Source: Atriophallophorus winterbourni
Lineage: Eukaryota > Platyhelminthes > Trematoda > Plagiorchiida > Microphallidae
Length of the DNA: 64,000 nt
Direction of reading: 5' to 3'
Assembly (NCBI GenBank): GCA_013407085.1
Contig: JACCGJ010014957.1
Span: 44,960 to 108,959, forward strand
Position numbers and translations under genes: made by a program. Shown piece by piece: positions 34,108 through 45,599 of this stretch. Numbering within the stretch: the stretch's first letter is position 1; every line of letters starts with the position of its first letter. Below the pieces are notes generated by a model. It saw only the letters and a program-made list of their open reading frames with translations. It had not been told where the DNA came from and searched no databases.

Positions 34108-35108
34108 TAAATTGAGCCGCTTCATTGGATAAGGGACTATCTTACTGATAGACACCTCCAAGTTCGCATTGGCAGCACCTTATCTAGAAAAATAGACGTC
34201 ACGAGTGGAGTTCCGCAAGCCTCGGTGCTTGGACCTCTTCTATTCTTGGTTTATATGAACGATATAGTCGAGAATATTGGATGCAACTTGATAATATTTA
34301 CCGATGATATTAAAATATGTAAACGTGTCAGGTCTGTTAATGACTGTATGGCATTACAACAGGATCTAAGCATCTTATTTCGTTGGTCCCAGTTAAATGA
34401 GTTACCATTTAACCCTGCGAAATGTAAAATGCTGTAGCTTGGAAAATTTCTGCACCACACGTATCAGCTTGGCACGCAAGATCTCGTCTGGACCACCTCA
34501 GGAAAAGATCTTGATATCTGAGTTTCGTTTAACCTTAAACCTGGACATCATTGCCGGATGGTGTTCAATAAAGCTCGCGTATCTTGAGTCGTCTCGAAAG
34601 AATATTCCGGATTTTTACGCCCGAAACCCTACCTCGGGTAATTAACACGTATATACGACCTGTTATGGAATATTCCATCCAAACCTGGGCACCATGGCTG
34701 AGGAAGGATATCGAACTACTCGACAGGATTTATCATTGTGCTAAAAATTGGTCTCTGGGCACAGAAATTTGCCATTCACAGAGCGAATGTTAAAACTGAA
34801 CCAACACGATTTTACCCAACGGCGGATACGTAATGACCTTATGTTGACCTTCAAAATCCTGCATTCTGTAAACCATCCCCTTAAACACTTGCTAAAGCCC
34901 AATGACCTTACTGGAACACGAACACATTCAAAGGCTTTAGGCATTCCGCATTCTCGATTTGATATACGTCGTAATTTGTACTCGGTAAGAATTTGTTTCA
35001 CTTGGAACTATTTGCCTGAAGAAATCACACGATCAGAATCTGTTGAGGTTTTCGCTCCCAAACTCGATGAGTTTATGACGAACCATGCGGTATGCGAGTG
35101 CCCCTATT
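34108..35108 (+). pseudogene. 5'-truncated CR1-like LINE in intron 8
   Basis: The + strand reads DYLTDRHLQVRIGSTLSRK, then GVPQASVLGPLLFLVYMNDI and the catalytic region IIFTDDIKIC, where FADD is FTDD. Next are LSILFRWSQLNELPFNPAKC, a stop at 34435-34437, and two frameshifts. The C-terminus is open at 34748-35110 (NLPFTERMLKLNQHDFTQRR). It is the same family as 5030-6725 and 16160-17150. It starts only about 36 bases after the exon 8 donor, in sense orientation. Confidence 0.8.
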
Positions 35109-35484
35109 GATTTTTGAGATATTTTATATATTTTTTATATGTTCCATATACCTTGTCTTCCTATAGTTATTGTTAAGCCTAATGCTTTTTCTACCATAAA
35201 ATTTTCTGAGTTCTGATTTCTGAGTTCAGAAACCCCTCCAAAAATGTTCAGTAGTCATTCATCACAATATCAAAAGCTTTAATAATTTTCAAGTCATAAA
35301 TAAATGCTGAGCCCTTCAGCATTCTGAGCATTCGATTTATATGAAAACAAGTACTTCGATTATATTTTGAAACATTTTATACCTCAATTTACAGCCAATT
35401 CCTCATAAACATTTGACAAATTTTGTACCCGAAAGTTTGACAAGCTTACTGACTCATAACCCGGTAATCTTCTCTTTTAAACAG

Positions 35485-35529
35485 AATACTGGTTCGACGA
35501 TTGCTCTCTTGGTTCTCCGGGGCTTGTTG
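35485..35529 (+). CDS. Host gene exon 9 (45 bases)
   Basis: Acceptor TTTTAAACAG ends at 35484 and donor GTATGT starts at 35530. It encodes E-YWFDDCSLGSPGLV and one leftover base. Both ends are phase 1, like exon 4, so it is a symmetric short exon. Confidence 0.6.
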
Positions 35530-35618
35530 GTATGTAGAAATCACGAGTTTTTATTTGTTGAATTCTATTGGCTTAATAGATATTGCTAATCAACATTGCA
35601 TCACTAAAATTATTACAG

Positions 35619-35674
35619 GTTTCCTACTTGATCTAAATCCTGTGATGGAAATTGAGGAAAATATTTGTGAGAGG
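35619..35674 (+). CDS. Host gene exon 10 (56 bases)
   Basis: Acceptor AAATTATTACAG ends at 35618 and donor GTAAGT starts at 35675; the preceding intron is 89 bases. The translation completes a Gly codon and gives FLLDLNPVMEIEENICER, an acidic helix. It ends on a codon boundary. Confidence 0.65.
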
Positions 35675-35975
35675 GTAAGTCATATCCACCACTCGTATAC
35701 ATTATTGATACAATATTAGCGATCTTATTAGTTGAACGCTTATCAAGGCGCCTACATGCGAATGGTGCCGAATCACTGAATACTGGCTATTGCTGTTAGC
35801 TCTATCGCAGAGATTGACAATTCTGAATCGGACTTTAAAGTGATTTTGAAAGCTGCTGAATATGAAACCATCATGCGGCAGTCGACATTGATTGGAAGAG
35901 ACCAATAACTATTGAATTACTGATCATAATCATCCAACATGCAGACTGAAATGGTGATAAACTGTTTGTTTGTAG

Positions 35976-36059
35976 GTAACTGAAATTAAAACTGTTCGAC
36001 TAGATTTGTTACGATGGTTGAGGTGGTGCCTCACGAGATTAGATAGGATGCTGAAATAA
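35976..36059 (+). CDS. Host gene last exon with stop codon
   Basis: Acceptor CTGTTTGTTTGTAG ends at 35975. The exon opens on a codon boundary as exon 10 requires and encodes VTEIKTVRLDLLRWLRWCL and a basic TRLDRMLK end, then TAA. The product is a short amphipathic basic helix that would close the protein. A possible poly(A) signal AATAAA lies at 36274-36279. Confidence 0.55.
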   Translation, partial: VTEIKTVRLDLLRWLRWCLTRLDRMLK

Positions 36060-36273
36060 TATGGAAGAATTACTTCGCACAGAAAATTCTTCAAAGCGCG
36101 AAGCAAAGAGCTTTGGTAAATTGTATACAAAAATCATATAATATCCAAACGTATATAATATTCAGTCAATATACACTTCAATGCGGATAAAAAATTCATT
36201 TGTTATTTCTCCAAGATCTATGAAAAATAAGCCAGATTACTGCGCGTCTTCGTAGCATTTGAATGTGGGAAGG

Positions 36274-36279
36274 AATAAA
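36274..36279 (+). promoter_or_regulatory. Possible poly(A) signal
   Basis: AATAAA about 215 bases after the proposed stop of the host gene. The hexamer is frequent in AT-rich DNA, so this is only consistent with a 3' end. Confidence 0.25.
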
Positions 36280-36396
36280 TGGGCTGACATACACAATATC
36301 ACAGTTTGTATTGTGCGAAACCATCTTCGCAATATGTGAGGTTCGTGGAATTCAATGACCCTGAATTTGAGATTAACTCGTTCCTAGGCCCATGGC

Positions 36397-36774
36397 ATGA
36401 ATATTTCGATTAAATCGCCGTTTCATAATCTTATAATCAGTACACTTATTTTCCAATCTTATCCACCAGATAAAAGCGGGTATAGAAAATATTGTGGGGT
36501 CAGCGGGTTGCCTGACACAGACTGGCGAACGCTCGGTGAAGTTGACGTTTCGTATTCGTTTGTCAATATGGTACTTACCGGTCCAGTTCATGATACATTT
36601 CAAACAACGCAATATGACGGAAGTTTCCAACGTTCGGTGGCAAACTATGGCCTATATGCAACCAACATAAATTTCACTTTTATTTTATGGATAGTGTGTG
36701 GTGATATCATTTTCATTAAAAGTTGCCTCGTTTTGCTTCTAGCTTTTTATTCTCATAAAGGAAGGTGGCGGTAG
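36397..36774 (+). CDS. Hypothetical frame with C-terminal membrane segment
   Basis: A 125-codon + frame encodes a DKSGYRKYCGVSGLPDTDWR block, TLGEVDVSYSFVNMVLTGPV, and a hydrophobic stretch INFTFILWIVCGDIIF continuing to LVLLLAFY before a basic KGRWR end. It looks more protein-like than most frames here. It cannot be joined to exon 10 of the host gene in phase through either nearby acceptor (after 36440 or 36469). It may be an exon of another gene, a relic or chance. The - strand is also open over part of it. Confidence 0.25.
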   Translation: MNISIKSPFHNLIISTLIFQSYPPDKSGYRKYCGVSGLPDTDWRTLGEVDVSYSFVNMVLTGPVHDTFQTTQYDGSFQRSVANYGLYATNINFTFILWIVCGDIIFIKSCLVLLLAFYSHKGRWR

Positions 36775-37256
36775 TTGATGTGCAGGTCATTGTTCGCATA
36801 AGATTTGCAATATTCTGATAGTATTATTGAAATTCAGTTTAGCCGTTCAAGAATAATTGATATAATTCTATTCGAAACGAAAACCGGTAGTATAGTTTGA
36901 ATAAATTAAGGTCCGTATCATTATCGCTATCAGTATCAGTATCATGGGCGATAGTCGACCAAGTCGAAACGATTGCTCAGATTCTTTCGGAGGTGTGCTT
37001 GAAAACACCCGCTACAACCAGCATTGATTCGTAAGGAACACAGGCGTGTGTAAGTATGAATGTGAGATGGGAGATGTCTCATCACCGAAAGGTGAGAGAG
37101 CTAATGCATGTTGCATGTCCAATCGAATGAAAAAACGATGGACAGCAGTTTATTTCAACAAATACGACAAAATAAAAAAGAAACGCTTTTTGTGTTTCAA
37201 AATGATTTTCTAATTATTTTTGTGGTTTTTGACAATAAATATGGTTGGATTTAGTC

Positions 37257-40204
37257 TTAAGGGTAATGCTCCGGAAAGAGCACCTGCCCCCATTCGTCCA
37301 GCCCATGTCTGAACGGAATTACTAAAGTTGCTGAGATTGGTTCTGCGAGAAGTGAGTTCCACGTGTTCACTATACGGATGCTAAAGAAGTGCTTTCTGGA
37401 TTCAAGCCTGGTGTGCTGTTTAGTTAGCTTAAGACTGTACCCTCGTGTACCAACCAAAGGAAAGAACCGAAAGAAGTCAGCGAATTTGAGACAACTTGAT
37501 CCTTTGACTACCTTAAAGTTCTCTATAAGATCCCCCTAAGTTGCCTACTCCTAAGCGAGAAAAGTCATATTGCAAATGGACGATTTTCATAATTGGTGAA
37601 TGCTAACCCATCGAACATGCGAGTGGTCAGCTTCTGTACCTTTTCTAGCTGCACGATATCCTTCTGGTAATACGGCTTCCAAGCCTGGATACAGTATTCT
37701 AAATGTGGCCTTACTAGTGCCTTGTAGAGGGGCAGCAGCACCTCAGATTTTCTGCATGTGAGGGCTAAACTTAGTTGAAAGAGCTCCCTCCTAGCCCTTT
37801 GAGCTGCAGCAGAACATTGGTCATCCCACTTAAAGTTTGCGGAGACTACGATTCCTAGGTCCTTAGTAGATTTCGCCATACAGAACTCCGTTTGGGCTAA
37901 TGGCGTAAAAACAATCATGTTACCTTCCAGTGTAGAGAGCAAGTGACTCTTATCTAAGTTAAGTGGAAGGTCCCACTAAACCGCCCATGCCGTCAGAGCA
38001 TCTACATCACTTATCAGATCGGAGTTATCCGACCTACCGACACTTTTAACGTCGACAGCAAACATATAACAGAGTGAGCGCAATTGGTTGGCTAGATCAT
38101 CAATGAAGATGAAAAACAGGAACGGCCCCAAGACTGAGCCCTGGGGAACCCTACTTGTTATATGCGCACATCCGGTGTATGTATCATCTACCCTGACAGT
38201 GGAGGAACGGTCGCTAAGGAAGGCTCGAATCCAGCCCAAAACGTTTCCCGATACTCCAATGGCTGAGAGTTTCAGAAGCAAGAGACTGTGGTTGACTGAA
38301 TCAAAAGCTTTATTAAATTCGAGATAGAAGATTATTACAGCTATACCATCATCCATCCTCTTAGTGGCCTCGTTAAGAAAGCTCAATAAATTAGTCAGGC
38401 ATGACCTACCTTTTAGGAAGCCGTGTTGTGGGGCAATCAGGAGGGAGTGCTTGATTAGATATCCACAAATTTTATCGTGGATCACCTTTCCATAACCTCA
38501 CATAGTACACTAGCGAGGCTAACCGGGCGGTAATTTTTGACCGCCTAAGAAGCTCCTTCCTTATGGATAGGCACTACAATGACTGTTCTCCAGTCCAAAG
38601 GAAGGGTATCCTGACTGAGGAATGATGTGAAAAGTTCTGTGTTCGGCACAGCTAATTTAGGATCTAGCCGTCTGATCATTCGTGTATGGATGCTATTGGG
38701 TCCTGCCGACTTGTTGTATGCTAGGCTGGCCAATATAGTCTCGACATTGTGTACCTCCGATGTAAGGTCAGTGCAGAGTGGGCGTTTAGTGAGTGCGCAC
38801 TGAAGTGTTGGCGCAAAGGCGTGCAAGTTATAATCTTGGTGTTTCACGCTCTGAAAATTCAACGAAAACAACTGAGCCTTTTCAGTGCTTGCAATAACTG
38901 CAAAGCCATCGTCCTAACTCTAGGTACCTACACCTTTTCGTGTTTAGCCTTCAGCTGTAGTTTCGTTTCGGCTGAGTATGGCCTATTGAGCGAGTCTCAT
39001 TTCAAAAGAGAACTTTGCTGCCCGTATTTTCGAAACAGCTTTATTTCGCGCTTCTTTGTAACGGGCTCGAGTCGCACATGAAGGAGTAAGCTTATAACGC
39101 TTTCATTTTGCGTCGCGGTGACGTACTTTACGGGAAACTGAGGCTGATCACCATTGAGGTTTACCTTTTTTGCGAACGGGTACAAGAGGAGCGAATCGAT
39201 CCTGAAGTTGAAGGATGTTTTTCTTGATCTGCCCCCACATCCAATCCGCATGATCAATGTTTTGCAATGTGAGTAGTGCTGCTGCCTGCAATAGGGCAGC
39301 AGTTTCGATCCTATGGAAGCATCGAGACAACCTTAAGTGGGGGTTTACCAAATAATAGGAGTAACTCGCAGGCTAACACTACATGGTTGCACTTTCCTAG
39401 TGGTGGCAGGGAGACCACATTTTATATAGCGCTTTCAGAAGTTGAAATAACTAGGTCAAGAGTAGACGGAGACTGACCCTCGCGGAATCTAGTTGGTTCG
39501 TTTACGTGTTGGTAAAGTGCATGGGAGTGTAGCCAGTCCAAAAAAACGTTCGCGTTTTCTGGGGCATGTGAGGTTTGATACTCCCAGTTTATTAAAATCG
39601 CCGAAGATTTCAACACGTGGTGCTACGGCTAACAAAGACGAAAGCTTAATTTGCAAAAGAGCAACTTCTTCCAAACAAGAGCTCGGACTACAGTATACGC
39701 AGCTCACCACTATACGAGTGCATTCATGCATGAGCAAGGCAGATATTATCTGCACGCTCGTTGTAGAAAGAGAAACACTTTTCTCAAAAGGAATAGCGTT
39801 ATCAATAAGGATCAACGCCCCTCCTACTAGCTAACCAAGAGGTCAGTCGCTTCTTACGGCGCTAAACCTATCAGCTATTGAAGCTGGTATGTGGTCATCA
39901 TGAGACAACCATGATTCAGTGACACCCACAATTTTGCTCCAAGCGTTTGTATATAACAGAAGAGCACTATCACATGGGGCCAGACTCCCGGTGTTACGGC
40001 TAACAAAGAGCTCTTTGTCCTCGGGCGTAATACCCGAGGCTGCTTCGCGTATTTTGAAGATTGTATTTCATCAAGATATAGAGCATTTGTTTGTGAAACG
40101 GATGACACCTCCTGGCATCCAGTTTCATCTTCGTGGTCTGTGTCACTACAACTCAACCACGATTCATCCTCTAAAGGACGTAGCACAACAGTGGCGCTCT
40201 TCAA
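37257..40204 (-). pseudogene. CR1-like ORF2: endonuclease and reverse transcriptase, broken
   Basis: From high to low coordinates: near 39950-39840 an endonuclease start (SKIVGVTESWLSHDDH); at 39489-39815 VEIFGDFN; at 39422-39616 HVNEPTRFREGQSPSTLDLV, the end of the nuclease. At 38545-38871 are YNKSAGPNSIHTRMI and LPLDWRTVIVVPIHKEG. At 37976-38485 are GFLKGRSCLTNLL, motif A as YLEFNKAFDSVNHSLL, and VPQGSVLGPFLFFIFIDDL. The catalytic box reads FAVD in place of FADD, and motif A has Glu for the first Asp. At 37565-37942 the thumb (STKDLGIVVSANFKWDDQCS) follows, and at 37257-37457 the C-terminus. Confidence 0.8.
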
Positions 40205-40621
40205 TTTTAGAGTATAATTTTACTGTGTTAGCATCATCGTCACACTATTGTCATTTACTAAGTTTCGCCTCAGGAGCGAATACGGTGAGTTACGATTAAC
40301 ACCTAACTTCGACATTCTAGCTCTATTTAGGCTAGACTTTTTCATATGTGGCGGGGTGTCAGGTTGGAAGATGCATTTACCCTCAACGCGGTTAAGTTGC
40401 TCAGCTTTTGAAAGGAAGTAGTCGCGATCGCGATTGGACTACAATTGGCCGCGGCGATCTTGTAGATGCGTCGTTTGGGCCACAACTTCATTTGCCGACC
40501 CAGTAAACTCGCTTTAGCGGAGTAATCTAGCACATGCCTGAAGCACGGAGTAGGTCGATAACCTTTCTGTGATCAATTTTTTTTACGAGCGTTCGATTCT
40601 TGGATCAAAGGCACAATCTGA

Positions 40622-40972
40622 TTAGGACATTTTGGACCGTGTTGAGCTACCTTTGTTTCTAGCTTGCAGCTTAGCAACCACCTTTCCTAATTTCAGTTCT
40701 TCCCGGGCAAGTGCGCGAAGATCCTTTGTCGGGCTAGTGTGAACACCTCGATTAGCTTCAACTTGCTTCCAGGAAGCCTTTGGAGGACCGGATAATGGCG
40801 ATGGTTTCGCCTCATGTGGTCTCAAGTGAGTGGTATGCTGATTGGAGTTAGACGGGACCACGGACCTAGCTACTTCGGAAAATGTTTCGGGCTTAGGTAA
40901 CGGACGTGGCGGAGAACGCTTACGTTCCTCAAGACGCTTACGTCCCTCAACCAAAGTTCCTACGGACTTCAT
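40622..40972 (-). pseudogene. CR1-like ORF1 remnant
   Basis: A 116-codon - frame just upstream of the endonuclease is rich in Lys, Arg, Pro and Ser (for example RKRLEERKRSPPRPLPKP) and ends in a helical, charged LAREELKLGKVVAKLQ segment. Position and composition suit a nucleic-acid-binding ORF1. No zinc knuckle or PHD motif is seen in this piece. Confidence 0.5.
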
Positions 40973-41232
40973 GCAATCAGTCCCTAGCCATATAAGCCAT
41001 CGATGGGCCGCATAAACCTTAAATTAGGCTGACGATAGTCCAGAGAATTTGGGATGTGCCCAACGCAGGCACACATCGCAATCTAAAACTTAAAAAACTT
41101 TTGTTGCAGCTAGAACAGAGGCAAATACAAAAATTTTGAATTATTTTGCACATTTAATCAATGAACTCACAAAATTAATGAATTTCGAAAATTTGAGCAG
41201 CGTGGAAACAAAATTCCACACTTCGACGATTT

Positions 41233-41489
41233 GTTGTTTTGCGACTATGGTGTTTTCATCCTTGTATAATTTATTTTATTAATTCTACATATTTCATCAT
41301 TGTTTTATTATAATGCATGCATTTAAATATGTACATAATTTGAATATATTATTCACGCCGCTCATGTTTTCTGTTTTAGAACAATTCAATCGTGTGTGAT
41401 TGTTTTGGATTTCTATGCCGTGTTACGTTAAGAAGTATCTTCCGATTGATTGGGTACAGTAATCAGAAATCGCTAATCCAAACGCTACA
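41233..41489 (+). repeat. 5' LTR of gypsy element D
   Basis: About 257 bases that match 45321-45574 from a TATGG...CATC...TGTATA start through AATTTGAATATATTATTCA, GCCGCTCATGTTTTCTGTT and TATGCCGTGTTACG to an ending CCGCTACA / ACGCTACA. It begins with TG and ends with CA, as LTRs do. The two LTRs differ at many positions, so the insertion is old. Confidence 0.75.
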
Positions 41490-41589
41490 AATTTGTGAGC
41501 CCCGATCATTTTTCTTTTTGAAATTTTTATTCGTACCACATACTCACATTTATTTTGATTTTGCTGTCATACATATTTTTAATTTACGA

Positions 41590-44500
41590 AATGGATCTCA
41601 AGGCACTATTTTCTGAGGATATTTCTACAGATGGTTTGTCACGCTTTAGCCTTCTTTCTTTTGGTATGAACGACCCTCGAAGCACAATTCGAGTCTTATC
41701 GAGTGAAAACTTAACGAGCCAGTATAACCGTGTAGTTGGTATGTTTACATAGTTAGTCGCAAATGAGTTTGCTGATAATCCGTACGATGCACTTAAACCT
41801 GCCATCATTTCACGAACTTCGTCTACTGGTGAGCAAATCCTAGGGAAGCTTTTTTCCGGTGTGAAAATGGGTGATCACACTTCATCAAAACACCTACGGC
41901 ACGTGTATTAGTTACTATGAGACAAAACGTTGGATGACAAAATCATCCGTAAATTGTTGCAGCAGATTCTGAATACAGGAATCATCAAAAATTTGGCCAT
42001 AATGGACAAGAACCCCAGTCTTTAACAGCTAGCTCGCATTGCAGACTAAATACATGACATCTCTCACAATGCTAAACTATCTCACGTAATTCACACGGCT
42101 GTTGATGAAAGAGATTTCGAAAAGCTGAAGCGGATGTTCCATAAACTATCGTTGCAAGTACAGAACGTCGCACTATCTCGTAATAATTCTCGTAATAATT
42201 GACCACACATGATCCAAATGTCATACAAACTGGCCAGGGAAACCACGAGACCAGTCGTTAGACGCGACAGCTCTGTCGGGCGCCACTCACAGTCGTCTTT
42301 TCTACGTTACCGACAGGGTCACGTAAATGCTATTCCCCATCGACACTAGTGCTGAAATTAGCTTCATTCTACCATAAAATATGGAACGCAAGAACCCATC
42401 GTCGAAGAAATTACAGGCGGAAAACGGCACGAAGATTTCTAATTTCTGTCAATGATCACTTCCTATCGAATTTCGTATCAAACGTAACTTCCGATAGATT
42501 TTCACGCTGGCAGATGTCAAGGTACTGAATCTGAGTGCAGATTTACTTTCCTATTTTGATCTTTCAATTAGTATAGCTGTAGTAGGCTTTTTGACGATTT
42601 AACAACGATTAATTCATTTCATATCTTCTTTGATTCCCCCATGCGAACCATTTAAGTAATTACCACTGACATTCCATCAGAGTTCAGTGACTTACTGAAA
42701 AATTTTCAGTAGATTATAAACCTTGTTAGCAATCTACTCAAAAAGACGTCAAACACTAAATTCTGACTTGTGGTTCTCCAGTGTTTAAATGAAAGCGTCG
42801 TTGGGTTCCGGACAAGTTCGAGATAGCAAAGCGTGAGATTTAACACGTGCTTAAACTTGGAATCATACGACCATCCATATCGATTCGGGACAAGACCCCT
42901 TCAAATGGTAGAGAAGAATTCATCTGACGCGTGACCTCCATGCGGAGATTACCGTGCACTTAACAGAGTTACTATTCCCGATCGCTACCCTATTCCCCCA
43001 TATATGATTTCGCACTTTCCTTGCAAAGAAAGACTGTATTTTTTAAACTGAATCTGGTGCGTGCTTATCACCAGTTAATTGTGCCCGCGGAATATTCCGA
43101 AATCAGCCATCACCAAAGCGTTTGGTCTTTTTGAATATCAAAATATGCCTTTTCTTCCCTCGAAATTTTAGGACGTCATGTCAATCGAAACGGAATTCGC
43201 CCCTTTCCGGATAAGATCTCTTCAATTAACGACTATCCATGTCCCACTTTTAGACAGTCACGTTGATACCTTGGTTTAGTCAATTATTAAACAAGGTTCA
43301 TTCCGAAATGCGCTAACATATCTCAACCAATGACCGATCAGTTACACGGGAATGAGAGTCAATTTAAAATCGTTTCAACGATTTAAGACCGCGTTGAATG
43401 GAGCATCTACATTATCCTACATGGCCAGGAATCCTCAAGCAGTCGGTGCTGTCTTACAGCAAATTATTGACGGTGTTTGTAGCCCACATGCATTCTTTTC
43501 CCGTCGTCTCCAACTCGCCCAGCCACGTTACAGTATAATTTCGCGCGAATTGTTAGCTATATACTTGGTGTTCGCCATTTTCGACATTTGCTCAAAGGTC
43601 GCAATTTCATTGTTTGTACCGACCAAATACCTCTGACGTTTGCCCTTTCTGCTAAGACTGATAGTTATTCGCCCCGTGAGATATATGAACTTTAAAATAT
43701 TTCGCGATTTACGCGGATACACGTTATCTGTCTGCTTCGTCGAACACAGTTGCTGATGCATATTCTCGCAGTTAACTCACAGCAATCAGTCGAACGAATT
43801 TCGATCTCAAGCATTTAGCTGAGGATCAGAAACATGACAGTGACTTAGAACAATATCAATCTACCTCATCCCTTAGAGTTCAACCCGTCATTATTCCTAA
43901 TTCGAGTTTGACTTTATTATGTGATTTTTCCACCAACCATCCCCGTTCTTTAGTACCAATGTTACTTAGGAAGTCCATTTTTGAACAGTTTCATTCCCTT
44001 TCCCACCTCGGCATTCGTGCTACTAGTAAAATCGGCTTTGTTTGGCCAAATATGCACGCGGATATTCAAAATTGATGGAAAGCCTGTGTCCAGTGTAAAC
44101 GCAACAAAGTGCAACGTCATAGTCTCAGTGCCCCAGGATCTTTTCCTCTGCCGAGTGAATGTTTTCAGCGCGTTCATCTCGACATTGTCGGTCCTGTGGC
44201 TATATCTACAGGTTTCACATACATTTTAACTTGTGTCGACCGTTTCAGAAGCTGGTCCACCGCCATCCCTATTAACGATTTAACAGCAGAAACCGTAACA
44301 AAAACTTTTCTACAAGACTGGATTAGAAATTATGGTGTCCCATCAAATATTACTACGGGTCGTGGATTCCAGTTTCCATCCTTCCTTTTCTATGAGGTGC
44401 TAATAACATAAAAACAACAGATTATCATCCTTGCGCTAACGGACTTGTTGAACGGTTCCATCGACAGCTGAAGGTCGCATGGTAATACGGAAAACTGGGC

Positions 44501-44990
44501 AGGGAAGCTTCCGTTGATCCTTCTTGGTATACGTGCAACTGTCAAAGAAGATGTCGTTTGTTCCGCGACAGAATTAGTTAACGGCACTCCACTTTGCTTC
44601 CCTGATGAATTGATCGCATCTTATGACGTGGAAGCAGACATTACTGTTCCCAATTATGTCAATCGCTTACGATCCTGCATGCGTCAATTGCGTGCCAACC
44701 CAACTCGCCCATACATTCGTAATGTTTACTTACCAAGTGATTTACAATAATATCCTTTTGTTTTAATTCGAACTGATCACACGCGCGAACCCCTGCAGGC
44801 CCCATACAGTGTACCCTTCAATGTCATTAGCCGCTGTGCCAAACACTTCGTCACCGAGCGAAATAGATTTCTAGATACGGTTACTGTCAACCGCTTGAAG
44901 GCAGCTTTTATCGAACCATTGTGCGACGAAACTCGTGAATGAAATTTAAGCTTGATCTCTATTCTCAATGACACCTTTGGTCTGTCGAAG
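41590..44990 (+). pseudogene. gag-pol of gypsy element D, many breaks
   Basis: gag: NPYDALKPAIISRTSS (41790), a GDHTSSKHL segment, NTGIIKNLAIMDKNPS (41980) and VDERDFEKLKRMFHKLSLQV (42100). The protease near 42330 has lost a clear DTG. Reverse transcriptase fragments lie at 42780-43250. RNase H at 43352-43636: FKTALNGASTL, AVGAVLQQIIDG, HAFFSRRLQLAQPRYS and SRELLAIYLVFA. Integrase at 43960-44410: FHSLSHLGIRAT, ACVQCKRNKVQRH, HLDIVGPVAISTGFTYILTC and TAIPINDLTAETVTKTFLQDW; the second catalytic Asp position reads TTGRG. It is interrupted by numerous stops and cannot encode a functional polyprotein. Confidence 0.8.
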
Positions 44991-45320
44991 CTTCCGAGTC
45001 ACCGATTAATTACAGACTTTCGTTTTTCTTTTTCCCCGATCGATCACGAACATTTTCCATCACACCACCCTCAAAAGATCACACCCGAAGTGGTATCTTA
45101 TATGTTGACAGTTTTCCTTTAACTACACCCACTACTATTGTTCCCAGTGTAACTCAGTCAACTTAATCATCTCAGCCGTGTTAATTCTCTCTCTCATCTT
45201 CTGACTCACCTTCCCCCAATTGAAAATACACGATCAGCTCGTAGAATCACGTGACCTGCTAATGTTAAAGACTATGTGGATTAAAATTTTGGTTTCGAGC
45301 GTTTCATTCTATGTTAACGC

Positions 45321-45574
45321 TGTAGGGAGGAAGTATTATGGCGGTTGCATCATTGTATATTTTATTATAGTGATCCTACATATTTTGTCATTTGTTTTGT
45401 TAAAATGATACATGTTAATATGTACGCAATTTGAATATATTATTCATGCCGCTCATGTTTTCTGTTCTGGAACAAGTTTATCATATGATAGTGTTGAATC
45501 TGTATGCCGTGTTACGCTGAGAAGTGTGTTCCGGTTTGTTGGGTAAAATAATCTCCGCTGGATCAACCGCTACA
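45321..45574 (+). repeat. 3' LTR of gypsy element D
   Basis: 254 bases, TGTAGGGAGG start and CCGCTACA end, matching the 5' LTR. It keeps the TATGCCGTGTTACGCTGAGA and CTCATGTTTTCTGTTCTGGA segments better than the 5' copy. Confidence 0.75.
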
Positions 45575-45599
45575 TGATCAATCACAGGCACAGTGAATA

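Larger units (their letters stand above)
13003..36059 (+). other. Multi-exon host gene for an unrecognised secreted protein
   Basis: The model joins exons at 13003-13066, 13442-13542, 15430-15610, 15702-15746, 23952-24052, 24996-25221, a missing or tentative small exon, 33782-34071, 35485-35529, 35619-35674 and 35976-36059. Phase agrees at every junction except exon 6 to exon 8: exon 6 ends after one base of a codon and exon 8 starts with the last base of one. With the tentative 40-base exon at 27631 the coding length is 1233 bases (410 residues plus stop). The product begins with a signal peptide and is rich in Leu, Ile, Tyr, Lys and Arg. It has few cysteines, and I see no membrane segment in the rest. 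No family is recognised. Exons are short and the later introns are kilobases long and full of transposons, as is common in trematodes. Exon edges are inferred from GT/AG, phase and sustained protein-like frames, without transcript data. Confidence 0.6.
37230..40990 (-). mobile_element. Nearly full-length dead CR1-like LINE
   Basis: About 3.75 kb on the - strand hold an ORF1-like basic frame, an APE-type endonuclease, a linker and a reverse transcriptase in the correct order. All parts are separated by frameshifts and stops. It is less AT-rich than surrounding DNA. It is the most complete non-LTR element in the window. Catalytic residues are altered (see the ORF2 entry), so it is immobile. Terminal repeats and target-site duplication are not recognisable by eye. 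Confidence 0.8.
41233..45574 (+). mobile_element. Decayed gypsy (Ty3) LTR retrotransposon D
   Basis: The LTR pair brackets recognisable gag, protease, reverse transcriptase, RNase H and integrase remnants in the gypsy order. Total length is about 4.3 kb. A GTGAGCCCCGATC stretch directly after the 5' LTR (near 41494) is a candidate primer-binding site. The CsRN1/Boudicca-like group of trematodes has the same layout; the exact lineage is not assigned. Confidence 0.8.

Noticed and set aside
35675..36470. Splicing exon 10 to the frame at 36397-36774
   Set aside because: Exon 10 ends on a codon boundary; the acceptors after 36440 and 36469 would need phase 2 and phase 1. The exon at 35976 fits phase 0 and has a stop.
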